Origin: Gammaproteobacteria bacterium
GTDB lineage: Bacteria > Pseudomonadota > Gammaproteobacteria > Pseudomonadales > Ketobacteraceae
DNA: 64,000 bases
NCBI GenBank assembly: GCA_013178375.1
Contig: JABLXQ010000014.1
Location: forward strand, 159,851 to 223,850
Direction of reading: 5' to 3'
Position numbers and translations under genes: made by a program. Of this stretch, positions 1 to 10,671 are shown piece after piece. The notes beneath the pieces are model-generated. The model ran no database searches. It saw nothing but the letters and a program-made list of their open reading frames with translations, and was not told the origin of the DNA. Position 1 is the first letter of the stretch; each line of letters opens with the position of its first letter.

Positions 1-834
1 ATCAGCACCAAAATGACAGGACGTACTCACCCACTGTTGCGGGCTGACCCGCGCAGCCAGACGACTAACTTTTATCAGAGTAGTGGCGATGATCAGCCGG
101 TCTTGCATCTGTCCAGCAACGAAGGTGTCCGCGTCCTGCTCAACGGCTACTTCGAACATCCCGTTCAGACGCATGCGCACTGAACGAGGGAACAACTGCA
201 TGAACAGTTTGAACAGGAATACCTGCAATGGATCATGGCGCGTAACGTGAACGGATTCATGCAACTGCACCACATTCAGTTCGACCGGCGTCAACGCCTG
301 TTCGAGGCCTTGCGTGATCAATTTTCGGGGTCTGAGAAAACCGGCAGTAAAGGCGCCAGGCACATCGCTTTCCAGGCGATAAACACCGTCCGCGCCAGGT
401 GTTGCGAATGACATCAGCGTGCGGGTTTCCTGGGCATGGCGCCACAACTTGCGCACCGCAGAAACGGCATGCAACGACAAAAAAAGAAATGAAACCAGTG
501 CTATCAACCCCAGTCCACTGAACACATGGAACGTTGCGGGGTGATACCAGCAGAGATGCCCGTGTTCGTTGCCATGAGAATGACAGTGATCCAGCGCCCA
601 GCCCAGTTCGTGGCTCATGCTAGGAAGCAGAGTGACCACGATGGCCACGCCTCCGACAAAGAACGGCGCCCCGGCCATACACCAGAGAAAACGGCGACGT
701 GCAGCGGGGGAATAGCGTTCCAGTCGTTGCAGGATTGCGGTGGAGAAAAATGAAATCACGATAACCGTGGCTACCGCCGTCAAGCTGAAAAAAGCCCAGA
801 GATACAGCGCCAGACCCGCATTACCCGCGATCAT
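1..834 (-). CDS. M56 (BlaR1-type) metallopeptidase, partial
   Basis: Membrane metalloprotease of the BlaR1/MecR1 type, which in known systems cleaves a BlaI-type repressor on signal. I translated it from the minus strand: 278 codons are open from the ATG at 834 and the C-terminus lies outside the window. Predicted membrane segments are near residues 7-33, 52-72 and 103-125. The zinc motif HESVH is at 192-196, and a further acidic cluster near 232-236 (E-Q-D-A-D) fits the third ligand. The loop at residues 83-98 is very rich in His with two Cys (HCHSHGNEHGHLCWYH), which would suit a metal sensor rather than a beta-lactam sensor. It overlaps the upstream blaI-like gene by ATGA, so the two are probably co-translated. 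The target is inferred from the neighbouring copper pump. Confidence 0.85.
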   Translation of the reverse strand, partial: MIAGNAGLALYLWAFFSLTAVATVIVISFFSTAILQRLERYSPAARRRFLWCMAGAPFFVGGVAIVVTLLPSMSHELGWALDHCHSHGNEHGHLCWYHPATFHVFSGLGLIALVSFLFLSLHAVSAVRKLWRHAQETRTLMSFATPGADGVYRLESDVPGAFTAGFLRPRKLITQGLEQALTPVELNVVQLHESVHVTRHDPLQVFLFKLFMQLFPRSVRMRLNGMFEVAVEQDADTFVAGQMQDRLIIATTLIKVSRLAARVSPQQWVSTSCHFGAD

Positions 835-1214
835 TTGTCGTCCTTTGACTTGTTCTGACGATAGCGCTCGATCATGGCTTCCAGTCGCTCCAGCTGACGC
901 TCATCCTGCTCGGCGGACAGGCTGACAAACGCCGACATAAGGCTGTCGGTATCGGCTGAAAAATCATGGGTTACAGAGCGGATCAGTTCACCGATAAAGG
1001 CAGTTCGATCCATGGCGGGGCGGTAACGAAAAGCGTGGGCAATCTTCTCCCGGCGCAGCAGACCTTTCTTGTGAAGCCTGTCCAACGTGCTTTGGATCGT
1101 GTTCAGGCTACCGCCACGGCGCTTTTCGAAATGCTGATGAACCTGTTTGGCATCCGCTTCGCGGGCTTGCCACAGGTAGTTCAGTACCAGTTTTTCAAGT
1201 TCACCCAGAATCAT
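831..1214 (-). CDS. BlaI/MecI/CopY-family transcriptional repressor
   Basis: Small winged-helix repressor of 127 residues, the normal family length. The N-terminal half (about 3-75) has the BlaI wing pattern, including LNTIQSTLDRLHKKGLL in the recognition-helix region and a following basic wing (KIAHAFRYRP). The C-terminal half (90-127) is helical and acidic, as expected for dimerisation. Family members repress divergent or neighbouring operons and are inactivated by cleavage by the partner M56 protease, whose gene follows with a 4-base overlap. CopY-like members respond to copper directly. Here the His-rich protease next door and the adjacent cusCBA genes suggest a metal signal, but no operator could be identified by eye. 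Confidence 0.85.
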   Translation of the reverse strand: MILGELEKLVLNYLWQAREADAKQVHQHFEKRRGGSLNTIQSTLDRLHKKGLLRREKIAHAFRYRPAMDRTAFIGELIRSVTHDFSADTDSLMSAFVSLSAEQDERQLERLEAMIERYRQNKSKDDK

Positions 1215-1639
1215 AAAAATGCGTCAGCCAACGGTACCAAAGACAGTTCAACAGTATCGCCCAAAAAATCCGATCGTCAATCGGTTTTTGCATCGGCTGG
1301 ATCAGTTGCCATGTAGTATTGTTGTTTGGTGCGTCTAAACCCTGCAGCAGCTGTCTTCAAATATGCAGTATGCGAGCGGATAACAAAATGTATCGCATTC
1401 TGATAACCTACCATTGCCCCTAAAACAAACGTTATCCACCAGTGACGATAATTTAAATAGTTGAAATTTATAAATATTAACAAGTTTTACGCTTCCGATA
1501 GGTGTCATTTTCAATCAATGCTATTGCGAATCACATTCCCCCTTGGGCAAAGAATATCGAACCGCCGGGACCCAGGCGCGACTCGTGCCGCAAGCATTGG
1601 ATGAATCCCAGCAGTCAACACCTGGAGTCTGCTTCAGCA
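1215..1639. other. intergenic region between cusA end and blaI start
   Basis: This 425-base stretch separates the 3' end of cusA from the start of the blaI-like gene, so the blaI promoter must lie here. Near 1270-1290 there is a weak dyad (CCGAT-CGTCA-ATCGG flanked by A and T runs) that could be an operator or a terminator. An open 68-codon minus-strand frame at 1277-1483 is AT-rich, has no family resemblance and no clear ribosome site, so I do not call it. Confidence 0.4.
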
Positions 1640-4600
1640 TCAAGGTTCGGCCACTGGTAAGTGTTGTCTTCGCAAAAGCCTATACCCAACCGGTATGACC
1701 AGCATCGACAGCAGCGGTGCCGTCAACATGCCGCCCACCATGGGCGCCGCAATCCGTCTCATGATTTCCGATCCGGTGCCATCACCCAGCAAAATGGGCA
1801 ACAGTCCTGCCAGGATCACCGCCACCGTCATCGCCTTGGGACGCACTCTTAATACCGCTCCTTCCCTGATGGCGTTGTCCAGCACATCGGCCGTGAGCGT
1901 CTGGCCACGAGCCTCGCGGCTGGCTATCGCCTGTTTCAGATAGAGCAACATCACCACGCCGAACTCGGCCGCGACGCCCGCCAGGGCGATAAAACCCACG
2001 CCAGTTGCCACCGAGAGATTGAAACCCATGCCATAGAGAAACCAGACACCGCCGGTCAGCGCGAATGGCAGGGTTACCAGAATCAACAGGGCTTCACCGA
2101 CATTACGAAACGTCAGATACAACAGGACGAAGATGATCAGCAATGTCGCCGGTACCACTTGCTGGAGTTTGGCGTTGGCCCGCTCCAGAAACTCGAATTG
2201 CCCAGAGTAAGAAAGGCTCATGCCCGGCTCCAGTCTCACGTCACGAGCGATAGCGGTCCGCAGATCGTTCACAGTTGAAACCAGATCGCGATCGCGCACG
2301 TCCACATAAACCCAGCCCGACAGGCGCGCGTTTTCGCTTTTCAACATCGGAGGACCATCGTTTATCATCAGGTCGGCAACGCTGCCCAGCACGATCTGAT
2401 GGCCCAATGGCGTCAGAATCGGCAATTGCCGCAGCCGCTCCAGCGAGTCCCGCCATTCCCATGGGTAACGCACATTGATGGGAAAGCGGGCCAGCCCTTC
2501 TACGGTTTCACCGATATTCTCACCGCCGATGGCGGAACTCACCACCGCTTGCACATCAGCGATATTCAGCCCGTAGCGAGCCGCACGGGTACGATCAATC
2601 CGCACGTCGATATAACGTCCGCCGGTCAGGCGTTCCGCCAGTGCGGAGCTGACACCGGGAACCGTTTTCGCTGCCTGTTCCACCTGTGCCGCGATGCGAT
2701 CGATGGCCGCCAGATCGGTACCTGAAATTTTGACGCCGATCGGACTCTTGATGCCGGTCGCCAACATGTCGATGCGATTGCGGATGGGAGGCACCCAGAT
2801 ATTGGTCAGCCCCGGCACGCGGACGACACGGTCCAGTTCCTCAACGAGATTTTCAGGCGTCATACCGGGCCGCCACTGTTCCCGTGGCTTGAAGCGGATT
2901 GTGGTTTCGAACATTTCCAGTGGCGCAGGATCAGTCGCTGTTTCGGCGCGGCCCGCCTTGCCGAATACCGTCGCCACCTCGGGCACGGTCTTGATCAAGC
3001 GATCGGTGATCTGCAACAATTCGGCTGCCTTTGCCGCTGACAGTCCCGGCAACGCGGAGGGCATGTAAAGCAGGTCTCCTTCGTCCAGTGGCGGCATGAA
3101 TTCGCCGCCCAGGTGAGACAGTGGCCAAAACGTGCTGGCAAAGAGTAGCAAGGCAATGGCCAGGGTCAGCTTCGGCCACCGCAACGCGCCATTCAGCAGG
3201 GGACGGTACAGCGCAATCAGCAGACGGTTGAGTGGATTCTGTGTTTCACGGGGAATCCGGCCGCGTATCCAATATCCCATCAGTACAGGCACCAGAGTCA
3301 CCGCCAACCCGGCGGCACCCGCCATTGCGTAGGTCTTGGTGAAAGCAAGCGGCCCGAACAGCCGGCCTTCCTGGGCTTCGAGGGAGAACACCGGAATGAA
3401 CGAAAGCGTAATGATAAGCAAGCTGAAAAACAGCGCTGGTCCCACTTCCTGCGCGGCATCCAGAATTACCCGCCAGTGCGCATCGCCCGTCAGTTGCTCG
3501 CCGGGATGCGCGTCCATCCAGTGTTCGATTTTTTTATGGGCGTTCTCGATCATCACCACGGCCGCATCCACCATTGCGCCGATGGCCACCGCTATGCCCC
3601 CCAGGGACATGATATTGGCGTTGACGCCCTGGTGCTGCATCAGGATGAACGCCGTCAACACGCCGAGCGGCAACGAAATGATAGCCACGAGAGCCGAGCG
3701 CAGGTGCCACAAAAACAGCAAACACACCAGCGCCACCACGATGAACTCCTCGATCAGTTTGGCCCTGAGATTGGCAATGGCGCGGTCGATCAAGCCGGAG
3801 CGATCGTAAGTCGTCACAATCTCCACGCCGTCAGGCAGCCCCTGTTCCAGTTGCGCCAGTTTTTCCTTCACCTTTACCAGCGTCTGGTGCGCATTTTTGC
3901 CGGACCGCAGAATCACTACACCGCCCACAGTCTCCCCTTCCCCGTTCAGTTCCACGATGCCACGCCGCATTTCCGGACCGCGCTGAATCACTGCGACGTC
4001 GCCCAGTGTGACGGGCACGCCATTGTCCGCCAGGCGCAAGGGAATGGACCTGAAATCGCTCAGCGATTGCAGATAACCCGATGCTCGCACCATGTATTCG
4101 GCCTCACCCATCTCCAGCACCGAGCCACCGGTTTCCCGGTTCGCTTTTTGAATCGCATCAATGACCTCGGTATGGCCGATCCGATATGCAGCCAGTTTGA
4201 CCGGATCGATCACCACCTGATATTGCGCGACCACGCCACCAATGGTGGCCACCTCCGCCACATCGGGGAGGCTTTTCAATTCAAACCTGAAAAACCAGTC
4301 CTGCAATGCCCGCAACTGGGACAAATCATGCCGGCCAGATCGATCCACCAATGCATATTCATAAATCCAGCCTACCCCGGTGGCATCCGGACCCAGGCTG
4401 GGTCTGGCATTGGCTGGCAAACGCCCCTGTATCTGGTTCAGATATTCGAGCACCCGCGAGCGGGCCCAGTACAGGTCCGTATCGTCTTCAAACAACACGT
4501 AGACAAAAGAATCGCCGTAAAAGGAAAAGCCGCGCACGGTCTTGGCACCCGGCACTGACAGCATGGTTGTGGCCAGAGGATAGGTCACCTGGTTTTCCAC

Positions 4601-4780
4601 GATCTGCGGCGCCTGGCCGGGATAACCGGTGCGGATGATCACCTGTACATCCGACAGATCCGGCAGCGCGTCCAGTGGAATCTGTCGCATCGCATTGATA
4701 CCCCAGGCGGTCATGAACAGGGCCGCCAGCAACACCACCAGTCGGTTGGTGATGGACCAGCGAATCAATTGCACAATCAT
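1640..4780 (-). CDS. cusA: CusA-type copper/silver RND efflux pump
   Basis: Inner-membrane proton-driven transporter of the heavy-metal RND family, exporting Cu(I)/Ag(I) through a CusCBA-type tripartite complex. Its 1046 residues match E. coli CusA in length. The three methionines that bind metal in CusA fall at exactly the same numbers: M573 (LLYMPS), M623 (LEMFET) and M672 (IDMLATG). The transmembrane-4 proton-relay aspartate is D405 ([10 protein letters not shown]). Twelve membrane segments and two periplasmic porter loops are evident. It starts with an ATG overlapping the cusB stop by four bases (ATGA) and is the last gene of the operon 7730-1640. The metal assignment rests on the Met triad; zinc/cobalt CzcA proteins lack this arrangement. 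Confidence 0.95.
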   Translation of the reverse strand: MIVQLIRWSITNRLVVLLAALFMTAWGINAMRQIPLDALPDLSDVQVIIRTGYPGQAPQIVENQVTYPLATTMLSVPGAKTVRGFSFYGDSFVYVLFEDDTDLYWARSRVLEYLNQIQGRLPANARPSLGPDATGVGWIYEYALVDRSGRHDLSQLRALQDWFFRFELKSLPDVAEVATIGGVVAQYQVVIDPVKLAAYRIGHTEVIDAIQKANRETGGSVLEMGEAEYMVRASGYLQSLSDFRSIPLRLADNGVPVTLGDVAVIQRGPEMRRGIVELNGEGETVGGVVILRSGKNAHQTLVKVKEKLAQLEQGLPDGVEIVTTYDRSGLIDRAIANLRAKLIEEFIVVALVCLLFLWHLRSALVAIISLPLGVLTAFILMQHQGVNANIMSLGGIAVAIGAMVDAAVVMIENAHKKIEHWMDAHPGEQLTGDAHWRVILDAAQEVGPALFFSLLIITLSFIPVFSLEAQEGRLFGPLAFTKTYAMAGAAGLAVTLVPVLMGYWIRGRIPRETQNPLNRLLIALYRPLLNGALRWPKLTLAIALLLFASTFWPLSHLGGEFMPPLDEGDLLYMPSALPGLSAAKAAELLQITDRLIKTVPEVATVFGKAGRAETATDPAPLEMFETTIRFKPREQWRPGMTPENLVEELDRVVRVPGLTNIWVPPIRNRIDMLATGIKSPIGVKISGTDLAAIDRIAAQVEQAAKTVPGVSSALAERLTGGRYIDVRIDRTRAARYGLNIADVQAVVSSAIGGENIGETVEGLARFPINVRYPWEWRDSLERLRQLPILTPLGHQIVLGSVADLMINDGPPMLKSENARLSGWVYVDVRDRDLVSTVNDLRTAIARDVRLEPGMSLSYSGQFEFLERANAKLQQVVPATLLIIFVLLYLTFRNVGEALLILVTLPFALTGGVWFLYGMGFNLSVATGVGFIALAGVAAEFGVVMLLYLKQAIASREARGQTLTADVLDNAIREGAVLRVRPKAMTVAVILAGLLPILLGDGTGSEIMRRIAAPMVGGMLTAPLLSMLVIPVGYRLLRRQHLPVAEP

Positions 4781-6039
4781 GGTTGGCCTCCTGACGCCTG
4801 TGCCGGTTCCAGTTTTCGCAGCAGCCCGGACAGGCTGGCCTCGGATTCAAGCAGAAATTGACCGGAAGCTACGATGGTTTGGCCCTCTTCCAATCCCCGC
4901 CGCACTTCCACGTCGGTCTGGGTTTCGGTGCCAAGCTCGACTTCCACGGCGGCGAACGATCCGCTGTCCTCTTCCAGAATGACCAGCGTGCGTCTGCCTG
5001 TGCGAATGACTGCTTCTACAGGCACCCAGAGGCGAGGCGTCGAGTCCCCAACGTCGATGCGCACCTGGGCCAGCATGCCGGGGCGAAGACGACCTGCGGC
5101 ATTTTCGAATTCCGCGCGGACGGTCAGCGTACGGCTGTCTGCTTCAGTGTTGGGAATGATGGCGCTGATATGACCGGAGAAATCTTCATTCGGGAAGCCT
5201 GGCAATCGCGCGCGTAGCGCCTGACCTGTCTGCACGCGTGCTGCTTCCACTTCGGGAACGGCAGCTTCCAGCCAAACCGGATCGATGCCATTTATTTCAG
5301 CCAGGGTCGTACCAGTATCAAGCGTCATGCCTTCACGTACCGACAGGGATCGGACAACGCCGGCAATGGGGCTGGCGATGGTCACAATTGCTTGCACCTG
5401 TCCAGATCGTTCGATGCCGGCGATGAAATCCGGTGTCATTCCCATCCATCGCAAGCGCAGACGGGTGGACGCAACCAGCTCTGCATCGCCACTGCTACGA
5501 ATCGCCAGGAATTCCGCTTGCGCGCCCGCCCATTCCGGCATCAGCACATCGGCCAGCGGTGCGTGGGCATCGATGACATCGCCCGGCGCGCGGGCATAAA
5601 CGCGCTCAACGAATCCGACACTGCGTGCTTGCACGATTGCCACGTTCCGCTCGTTGAATCGCAAGGTACCGGCGATGTCCAGTGGCCGCTCCAGTACTTT
5701 GCGTTCAACGCGGGCCCGACGCAGCGCCAGGCTTTGCTGCAGGCCGGCGTCGATACGAACGCCGGATACTACTGCATTTGTTTCCGCATACCTGGGTACC
5801 AGCTCCATATCCATGAAGGGGGATTTTCCCGGCTTGTCGAAATGCTGGCCCGGCACCATGGGATCGTACCAATACAGTACCTTTTTCCCGGCCGGTTTCT
5901 CCGCTGCTATTTCCTGGGTTGGGTGGTCCAGCGATGACGCCGTCATATCTGAATGCTCGCGCGTATTCAGTCCGTAAACGATCAGCGCGCCAATCGCCGC
6001 GCTGGCCACACAGCAAAGCACTGTTTTCAATCCGCTCAT
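4777..6039 (-). CDS. cusB: CusB-type periplasmic adaptor (membrane fusion protein)
   Basis: Periplasmic adaptor of 420 residues linking CusA to the outer-membrane channel. Residues 1-25 form an uncleaved membrane anchor or signal. Residues about 55-85 carry the heavy-metal-binding motif of CusB ([20 protein letters not shown], then MDMELVPRY). Barrel-sandwich hybrid, helical hairpin and beta-barrel regions follow (for example [16 protein letters not shown] and [19 protein letters not shown]). In E. coli the N-terminal methionines of CusB accept metal from CusF. Both flanking genes overlap by ATGA, which indicates tight translational coupling within the cusCBA order. Confidence 0.93.
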   Translation of the reverse strand: MSGLKTVLCCVASAAIGALIVYGLNTREHSDMTASSLDHPTQEIAAEKPAGKKVLYWYDPMVPGQHFDKPGKSPFMDMELVPRYAETNAVVSGVRIDAGLQQSLALRRARVERKVLERPLDIAGTLRFNERNVAIVQARSVGFVERVYARAPGDVIDAHAPLADVLMPEWAGAQAEFLAIRSSGDAELVASTRLRLRWMGMTPDFIAGIERSGQVQAIVTIASPIAGVVRSLSVREGMTLDTGTTLAEINGIDPVWLEAAVPEVEAARVQTGQALRARLPGFPNEDFSGHISAIIPNTEADSRTLTVRAEFENAAGRLRPGMLAQVRIDVGDSTPRLWVPVEAVIRTGRRTLVILEEDSGSFAAVEVELGTETQTDVEVRRGLEEGQTIVASGQFLLESEASLSGLLRKLEPAQASGGQP

Positions 6040-7271
6040 GGTTGCTCCCCCCCGAAATATAACTGGAGCCCTGCGGCAGTAATCGCTGCTTCGCTTGCCA
6101 GATCAATGGCGCGCACCCGCTGGTCCAGCCAGTCGCGACGGGCTTCGAGCACGCTAGCAATGGGCACACGGCCGGCGCGGTACCCCGCCAGTTGCAAGTG
6201 CGCGTTGTCGCGGGCCAGGGGCAGCCAGGTGTTGCGTGTCCGTTCGAGCTGACTTTCCAACCGAGCCAGTTCCGCCAATTGGTCATCCAGTTCCGAGCGC
6301 AATTGCCGAAGAGCGCCTTCGCGCTCGGCATCGACACTCGCCAGTTGCTGGCGTCGGGCGGCGATTCTCGGATGCTGCCGGCTGCCCGTGCTTACGGGCA
6401 AGTCCAGGCTCACCTGCAAGGACACCAGGTCGTCGAAGCTATCGCCGCGATGACCGTAAACAACTTCCATCTCCCAATCCGGCCGGGTGGCAGCGCTGGC
6501 TTCCCGTAACCGGGCTTCCGCGCTGCGTGTCAACGCCTCATAGCGGAGAAGTTTGGGATGGGTTGGAAGCTGGTCATGCAGATGATCGCCGTCAACCCGC
6601 ACGGTTGGAGGCGATCCATTCAGGCCATCCAGCACCGGCACTCCGATCCATTGGACCAGCTCAGCATTTGCTGCCGTCATTTCACGTTGCAGATTGTCGC
6701 GCCGGTCCGCCAATGCCGCCGCTTCCCTGCGTGAGGCAAGACCATCGGCGGTGGTAGCGCTTGCCGTCATCTGCACCGCTTTCACCACTTCGGAAAAAAG
6801 TCGGTTTTCCCGCTCCAGCTCATCCAGCAGAACAGCGCGCTGTTCCAGATAAAACCGGGTAAGCCAGGCCGTTGCGGCTGCGCGTCGCACTTCCCGGCGT
6901 ATCAATGTCTGCTGATTTTCTTCCCGCGCCAGGCGCGCGCGGGCGGAATCTTTGCGTGCCTGACGCTTGGCGGTATTGGGAAATTCCTGCATCAGGCCGA
7001 TGGTCTGCATGGTCATGCCATCATCAGTCAGGCTTCCGGCATCGGGACCGGATACCGGCACGTTTTCCACTCCCAGCAACAGCTTGGGATCAGGCAACGT
7101 ACCGGCGGGTCGGGTCATGGAACGGGCTGCCGCAATACCCGCCGTTTGCGCCGCCAGCGCGGGAGAATGTTGCTCAGCCAGTTCAAGAGCGTTTGCAAAT
7201 GACAAGGGTGCACCTTGGGCGAGGCTGGCCAGACCGAGCGGCATGGCCAGCAGCAGGATCTTGTAAAACAT
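6036..7271 (-). CDS. cusC: CusC/TolC-family outer-membrane efflux protein
   Basis: Outer-membrane channel component of 411 residues, near the lower end of the TolC-family range. A Sec signal peptide (about 1-20, ending LASLAQGAP) is followed by two OEP repeats rich in long amphipathic helices, with the typical start LSFANALELAEQHSPALAAQ. No lipobox Cys follows the signal, unlike E. coli CusC. It is the first structural gene of the pump and its stop overlaps the cusB start. The upstream small secreted gene (7730-7380) lies about 110 bases away and may share its transcript. Confidence 0.88.
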   Translation of the reverse strand: MFYKILLLAMPLGLASLAQGAPLSFANALELAEQHSPALAAQTAGIAAARSMTRPAGTLPDPKLLLGVENVPVSGPDAGSLTDDGMTMQTIGLMQEFPNTAKRQARKDSARARLAREENQQTLIRREVRRAAATAWLTRFYLEQRAVLLDELERENRLFSEVVKAVQMTASATTADGLASRREAAALADRRDNLQREMTAANAELVQWIGVPVLDGLNGSPPTVRVDGDHLHDQLPTHPKLLRYEALTRSAEARLREASAATRPDWEMEVVYGHRGDSFDDLVSLQVSLDLPVSTGSRQHPRIAARRQQLASVDAEREGALRQLRSELDDQLAELARLESQLERTRNTWLPLARDNAHLQLAGYRAGRVPIASVLEARRDWLDQRVRAIDLASEAAITAAGLQLYFGGEQP

Positions 7272-7379
7272 GTAGGCTCTCCGGAACGATTATCAATGCA
7301 ATGCCACGGGCAACGCGCACTGTGCTTTGGGCGCAGAATGAGCGTGCCGCAAATCGGCATTAACCATTCAAGGTATCGA

Positions 7380-7730
7380 TCAGGAGGTCAGGCGGGGCGG
7401 ACGCCAAAGGGCGTCATAGGGAGGAGATGGATTGTGGCCGGAAGGTGGCGTTAGCACCAGAGTTGGTGGAACCGGTACCGGTGCCAGAAGCAATGTTGTT
7501 GCGGGCGGGTAATTCTGGAGCCTGTTGCAATCCTGGGTGGGATTGCAGTCTTGGGACTTTTCGGGTGAACCGTTGTACTTGTCGCAGCAGTCTCCGTCCA
7601 TGTCCGGCATATCCATCACCATGCCGTTGACGGTCATGATGCAATGCTTTTCCACGCCGACGTAGGCCAGCGCCGACAGTGGCAACGTCAGGATCAGCAG
7701 GAGCACGATGAATCGTCGTATTGGGCGCAT
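7380..7730 (-). CDS. small secreted Cys/Pro-rich protein, unknown function
   Basis: A 116-residue protein with a clear signal peptide (MRPIRRFIVLLLILTLPLSALA). The mature part has five cysteines, several methionines in a short acidic Met/Cys patch (MVMDMPDMDGDCCDKY) and a proline-rich tail. I do not recognise a named family. The Met and Cys clusters and its position upstream of cusC suggest metal binding in the periplasm, which is inference. A second open frame overlaps the same DNA (7414-7758), but this frame has the export signal and is preferred. Confidence 0.6.
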   Translation of the reverse strand: MRPIRRFIVLLLILTLPLSALAYVGVEKHCIMTVNGMVMDMPDMDGDCCDKYNGSPEKSQDCNPTQDCNRLQNYPPATTLLLAPVPVPPTLVLTPPSGHNPSPPYDALWRPPRLTS

Positions 7731-7810
7731 GGCGGGGACGTAAAAGCTCCAGATGCAACTGGCAATGTTAGTAATATAGCAAACATTGACACCGCGAGGT
7801 ATATACGATC

Positions 7811-7822
7811 GTCATATATGAC
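7811..7822. promoter_or_regulatory. perfect 12-bp palindrome upstream of the cus operon
   Basis: GTCATATATGAC is a perfect inverted repeat located about 80 bases upstream of the small gene that heads the cusCBA operon (minus strand). Its position suits an operator for that operon. It differs from the ATTACA-N4-TGTAAT boxes elsewhere in the island, so a different regulator, perhaps the BlaI-like protein, could use it. This is inference from position and symmetry only. Confidence 0.35.
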
Positions 7823-7830
7823 AACCCTTA

Positions 7831-8265
7831 TCATCGCGCAATGGTGAGCTTGTGTATCGGCCCTGCGACAGCGAATGGCGGATCGGGGTGAAAAGCCACT
7901 TTGATGACACTGCCCGCTTCCACCACCCCGGCAAACTTTGCCGAAAAACGTAATCCGCCTTTGTGTCGTAATCGTTGCGTAAGCAACGCTGGATAATAGT
8001 TTACTGGCTTTTCCACTATAAGAGTGCCACTGGAATCATAGATAGCGACATCGATATGCCCTGACAGTCGCGCATTAAACCCCCGAGTAACAATCCGTCC
8101 CGATACATTAACTGCGCCTTGATCATCAAAAGCCAGCACACGGCGAAACAACCAATTCTGGTCTTGATCTTGCACAATTACGACGTTCACACGCTCCGCC
8201 TGAGCCGTCGCAGATAGCATCGAAGCTACAATCATACTTATCATAAAGTGAATAATTTTTTTCAT
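7831..8265 (-). CDS. secreted hypothetical protein under a CusR-like box
   Basis: Start chosen at 8265 (MKKIIHFMIS), which has a ribosome site (GAGGG) and begins a proper signal peptide ending at ATAQA; the longer open frame upstream lacks these. The 144-residue product is predicted to be mostly beta-strand (for example VNVSGRIVTRGF and HIDVAIYDSSGTLIVEKPVNYYP), resembling small periplasmic beta-sandwich proteins. I do not recognise the family. A palindromic ATTACA-N4-TGTAAT box lies about 85 bases upstream, so it is probably induced with the copper genes. Confidence 0.65.
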   Translation of the reverse strand: MKKIIHFMISMIVASMLSATAQAERVNVVIVQDQDQNWLFRRVLAFDDQGAVNVSGRIVTRGFNARLSGHIDVAIYDSSGTLIVEKPVNYYPALLTQRLRHKGGLRFSAKFAGVVEAGSVIKVAFHPDPPFAVAGPIHKLTIAR

Positions 8266-8349
8266 GACGCTATCCCTCGAATTCTGGATTTTACTAATCA
8301 TTCGCAGAATGTCATGAAGATTCCCTACGGTCGACCATAATCCGCAGGG

Positions 8350-8365
8350 ATTACAAAGATGTAAT
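8350..8365. promoter_or_regulatory. CusR/CopR-like box (ATTACAAAGATGTAAT)
   Basis: A 16-base dyad, ATTACA-AAGA-TGTAAT, matching the known Cus/Cop box form. It lies about 85 bases upstream of the secreted gene starting at 8265 and just beyond the histidine kinase gene. It is one of four such sites in the window; the others are at 10580, 29324 and 30157. Confidence 0.75.
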
Positions 8366-8439
8366 CGCCCCTTAATCAAAAAGCCAGATTCACCCGCCTG
8401 AGCAATTTGACAATCACCGCTAAAACCGAATGCGATTGG

Positions 8440-9840
8440 CTAAGCGTTAATGGGTATAACCACGAAAAAGCACGTGCGACCATGCGCCGATGCCGCGCTG
8501 ATTCTGCCGTGGTGGGCTTCGATGATTGAACGTGTGATGGCAAGTCCCAATCCCAGTCCCGCACCATCGTCACCGCGCGAGCGTGAAGCGTCGGCACGAT
8601 AAAAGCGGTCAAAAACTCGCTCAAGCTGTGAGGGCGTTAAAGTATCGCCTTCATTGGCAATATTGATACGCACTTCTCCGGATTCAGATGCAATATTCAC
8701 TTCTATTGCAGACCCCACTTGGCTGTGCCGAATTGCGTTGGACAGCAGGTTGCTCAGTGCACGCCGAATCATCAGAGGATCGGCTTGCAGTTCCGCTGCT
8801 CCACTTATCTGCAACCGAACATTCTTTTCTGCTGCAAGCGCATCATAAAACTCAAATAAAGCGCCGACTTCATTGTGCACTTTTACCTGTTGGCGACTTG
8901 GGATCATCAATCCGTTGTCGGCTTTAGCCAGAAAAAGCATGTCAGATATGATCCGGGCCAATCGTTCGTATTCTTCAAGATTAGAGTAGAGAATTTCGCG
9001 GTATTGGTCTGGGGTGCGGGACAGGGAAAGCGACACCTGGGTCTGTGTCATCAGCGTATTGACCGGTGTGCGCAGTTCATGGGCAATGTCCGAAGCATAG
9101 TCGGACAGGCGATGGAAAGAGCCTTCCAGCCGGTCGAGCATGTCATTGAACGATATTGCCAGCGAGTGCAACTCCTTTGGCAATGAATCCAGCCGCAAAC
9201 GATCATCAATGCGTTGGGCAGTAATCCCTTCGGCGACACGTGCCATGTTACTCACCGGCATCAAGCCGCGGCGAGTAACAATCCAGCCAAGACAACCCAT
9301 CAGAACCAGACCCACAAGCCCTACCAGCATGAGTTGCAATTTGAACATGTCCATAAAGGTAATGTGCTGTTGTGCATCAATGGCAATGGCTACAGTGAAG
9401 CGGGTTTTTGTGCCAGGCGATTCAGGCAGAATGACAGCAATTCCACGATACTTGTGTCCGTCGTCTTGCCAAGAGTGCAGATTAACGTATTCGCGGACGC
9501 TGTAATTCACAGGGTCCTGAAGATATCGGGCAAGAAATCCGGCGTGTTCTGTACGGAAAATTACTGTATCGCCCGCCGCCACCATCACTACTAGCTCATG
9601 ATGTCCCACCAGAGAGTCTTTTAGTTTGAGAGCAAAACTTTCCTGGTTGCTTGGACCGTCCATCGCCAAAATATTCTGGATCAACTCCAGTTTTCCCTGC
9701 ACCGCCACCCGGTCCTGCTCGTCAAAATGATGATCCACTGATGCAACGATCAAATAACCCATTGCCAGTAGCACTACCAATGTAGATCCGCAAAACAACA
9801 AACTAATGCGTCTAGTAATGGAGCGGGAGCGACGTATCAT
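8440..9840 (-). CDS. cusS: CusS-type heavy-metal sensor histidine kinase
   Basis: Membrane histidine kinase of 466 residues. Start taken at 9840 ([16 protein letters not shown]), where ATGA overlaps the response-regulator stop; an in-frame extension to 9981 would run into that gene. Transmembrane helices lie at about 12-35 and 168-190 around a periplasmic sensor domain, followed by HAMP, an H-box with H254 ([10 protein letters not shown]), an N-box ([10 protein letters not shown]) and G-box ([10 protein letters not shown]). CusS homologues phosphorylate CusR when periplasmic Cu/Ag rises. The four CusR-like boxes nearby support this role. Confidence 0.9.
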   Translation of the reverse strand: MIRRSRSITRRISLLFCGSTLVVLLAMGYLIVASVDHHFDEQDRVAVQGKLELIQNILAMDGPSNQESFALKLKDSLVGHHELVVMVAAGDTVIFRTEHAGFLARYLQDPVNYSVREYVNLHSWQDDGHKYRGIAVILPESPGTKTRFTVAIAIDAQQHITFMDMFKLQLMLVGLVGLVLMGCLGWIVTRRGLMPVSNMARVAEGITAQRIDDRLRLDSLPKELHSLAISFNDMLDRLEGSFHRLSDYASDIAHELRTPVNTLMTQTQVSLSLSRTPDQYREILYSNLEEYERLARIISDMLFLAKADNGLMIPSRQQVKVHNEVGALFEFYDALAAEKNVRLQISGAAELQADPLMIRRALSNLLSNAIRHSQVGSAIEVNIASESGEVRINIANEGDTLTPSQLERVFDRFYRADASRSRGDDGAGLGLGLAITRSIIEAHHGRISAASAHGRTCFFVVIPINA

Positions 9841-10517
9841 GTATTTTTTTCTTCCAGCACATATCCCATGCCGCGCACAGTGTGAATGAGCTTGGGGGCG
9901 AACGCATCGTCTACTTTTGATCGCAGGCGGCGCATTGCGACTTCCACCACGTTGGTATCGCTGTCGAAATTCATATCCCACACCTGCGAGGCGATAAGCG
10001 AGCGAGGCAAGACCTCGCCTTGCCGTCGCATCAGTAATTCAAGCAAGCCAAATTCCTTGGCCGTCAGGTCTATCCGCCGACCACTGCGCGTGGCGCGACG
10101 GCGTAACAAATCAAGCTCCAGATCAGCGACGTTCAGTGTTTTTGCTTCAATACCACCTCGACCACGTCGTAAAATGGTGCGTACCCTTGCCAGCAATTCA
10201 GCGAAGGAAAATGGCTTCACTAGGTAATCGTCGGCACCCATCTCCAGACCACTAACCCGATCTTCCACCTGATCACGTGCTGTCAGGAATAGAACCGGCA
10301 CCTGCAAACCGTGCTTGCGAATGGATTGGAGTACCTGCCAGCCATTCAGACCAGGGAGCATCACATCCAGGATCACCAAGTCGTATTCATACTGCAGCGC
10401 ACGATGCAGCCCATCATCACCATTCTGCACCAGCTCGATAGCGAAACCCGCCTCGCTCAAGCCCTGGCTAAGGTACTCTCCCGTTTTGGGTTCATCTTCA
10501 ACGATTAATATTTTCAC
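9837..10517 (-). CDS. cusR: CusR/CopR-type response regulator
   Basis: OmpR-class response regulator, 226 residues. Receiver domain 1-115 has the acidic pocket (VEDEP) and phosphoacceptor D51 ([10 protein letters not shown]), with K101-type lysine in YLVKPFSF. A winged-helix DNA-binding domain covers about 130-224 ([27 protein letters not shown]). It is divergent from the copper operon at 10672, and the shared 155-base gap carries a CusR-like palindrome about 63 bases upstream of its start, consistent with autoregulation. It is co-translated with the kinase. Confidence 0.93.
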   Translation of the reverse strand: MKILIVEDEPKTGEYLSQGLSEAGFAIELVQNGDDGLHRALQYEYDLVILDVMLPGLNGWQVLQSIRKHGLQVPVLFLTARDQVEDRVSGLEMGADDYLVKPFSFAELLARVRTILRRGRGGIEAKTLNVADLELDLLRRRATRSGRRIDLTAKEFGLLELLMRRQGEVLPRSLIASQVWDMNFDSDTNVVEVAMRRLRSKVDDAFAPKLIHTVRGMGYVLEEKNT

Positions 10518-10579
10518 GCCTGCTCTCCACCTGACCGTACTCAGCGTAGTTTGACGAAGTTATGGACGCGATTGGCCAG

Positions 10580-10595
10580 ATTACAAAAATGTAAT
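10580..10595. promoter_or_regulatory. CusR/CopR-like box in divergent promoter (ATTACAAAAATGTAAT)
   Basis: Palindrome ATTACA-AAAA-TGTAAT between cusR (minus) and the copper-oxidase operon (plus). It lies about 76 bases upstream of the ATG at 10672 and 63 bases upstream of cusR, the layout expected for divergent control by CusR. The half-sites are identical to the other three boxes in the island. Confidence 0.8.
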
Positions 10596-10671
10596 TTACG
10601 TGACAGCTTGGCGACTGTATCGGTGCTTCAGAATAGTTCTACCAAAACCTGCGACTCGTCGCGAGGAACCC

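Noticed and set aside
3476..4558. Long plus-strand open frame (360 codons) opposite cusA
   Set aside because: It lies wholly antisense to a well-supported RND gene in GC-rich DNA, has no family resemblance and is rich in His/Gln from codon complementarity.
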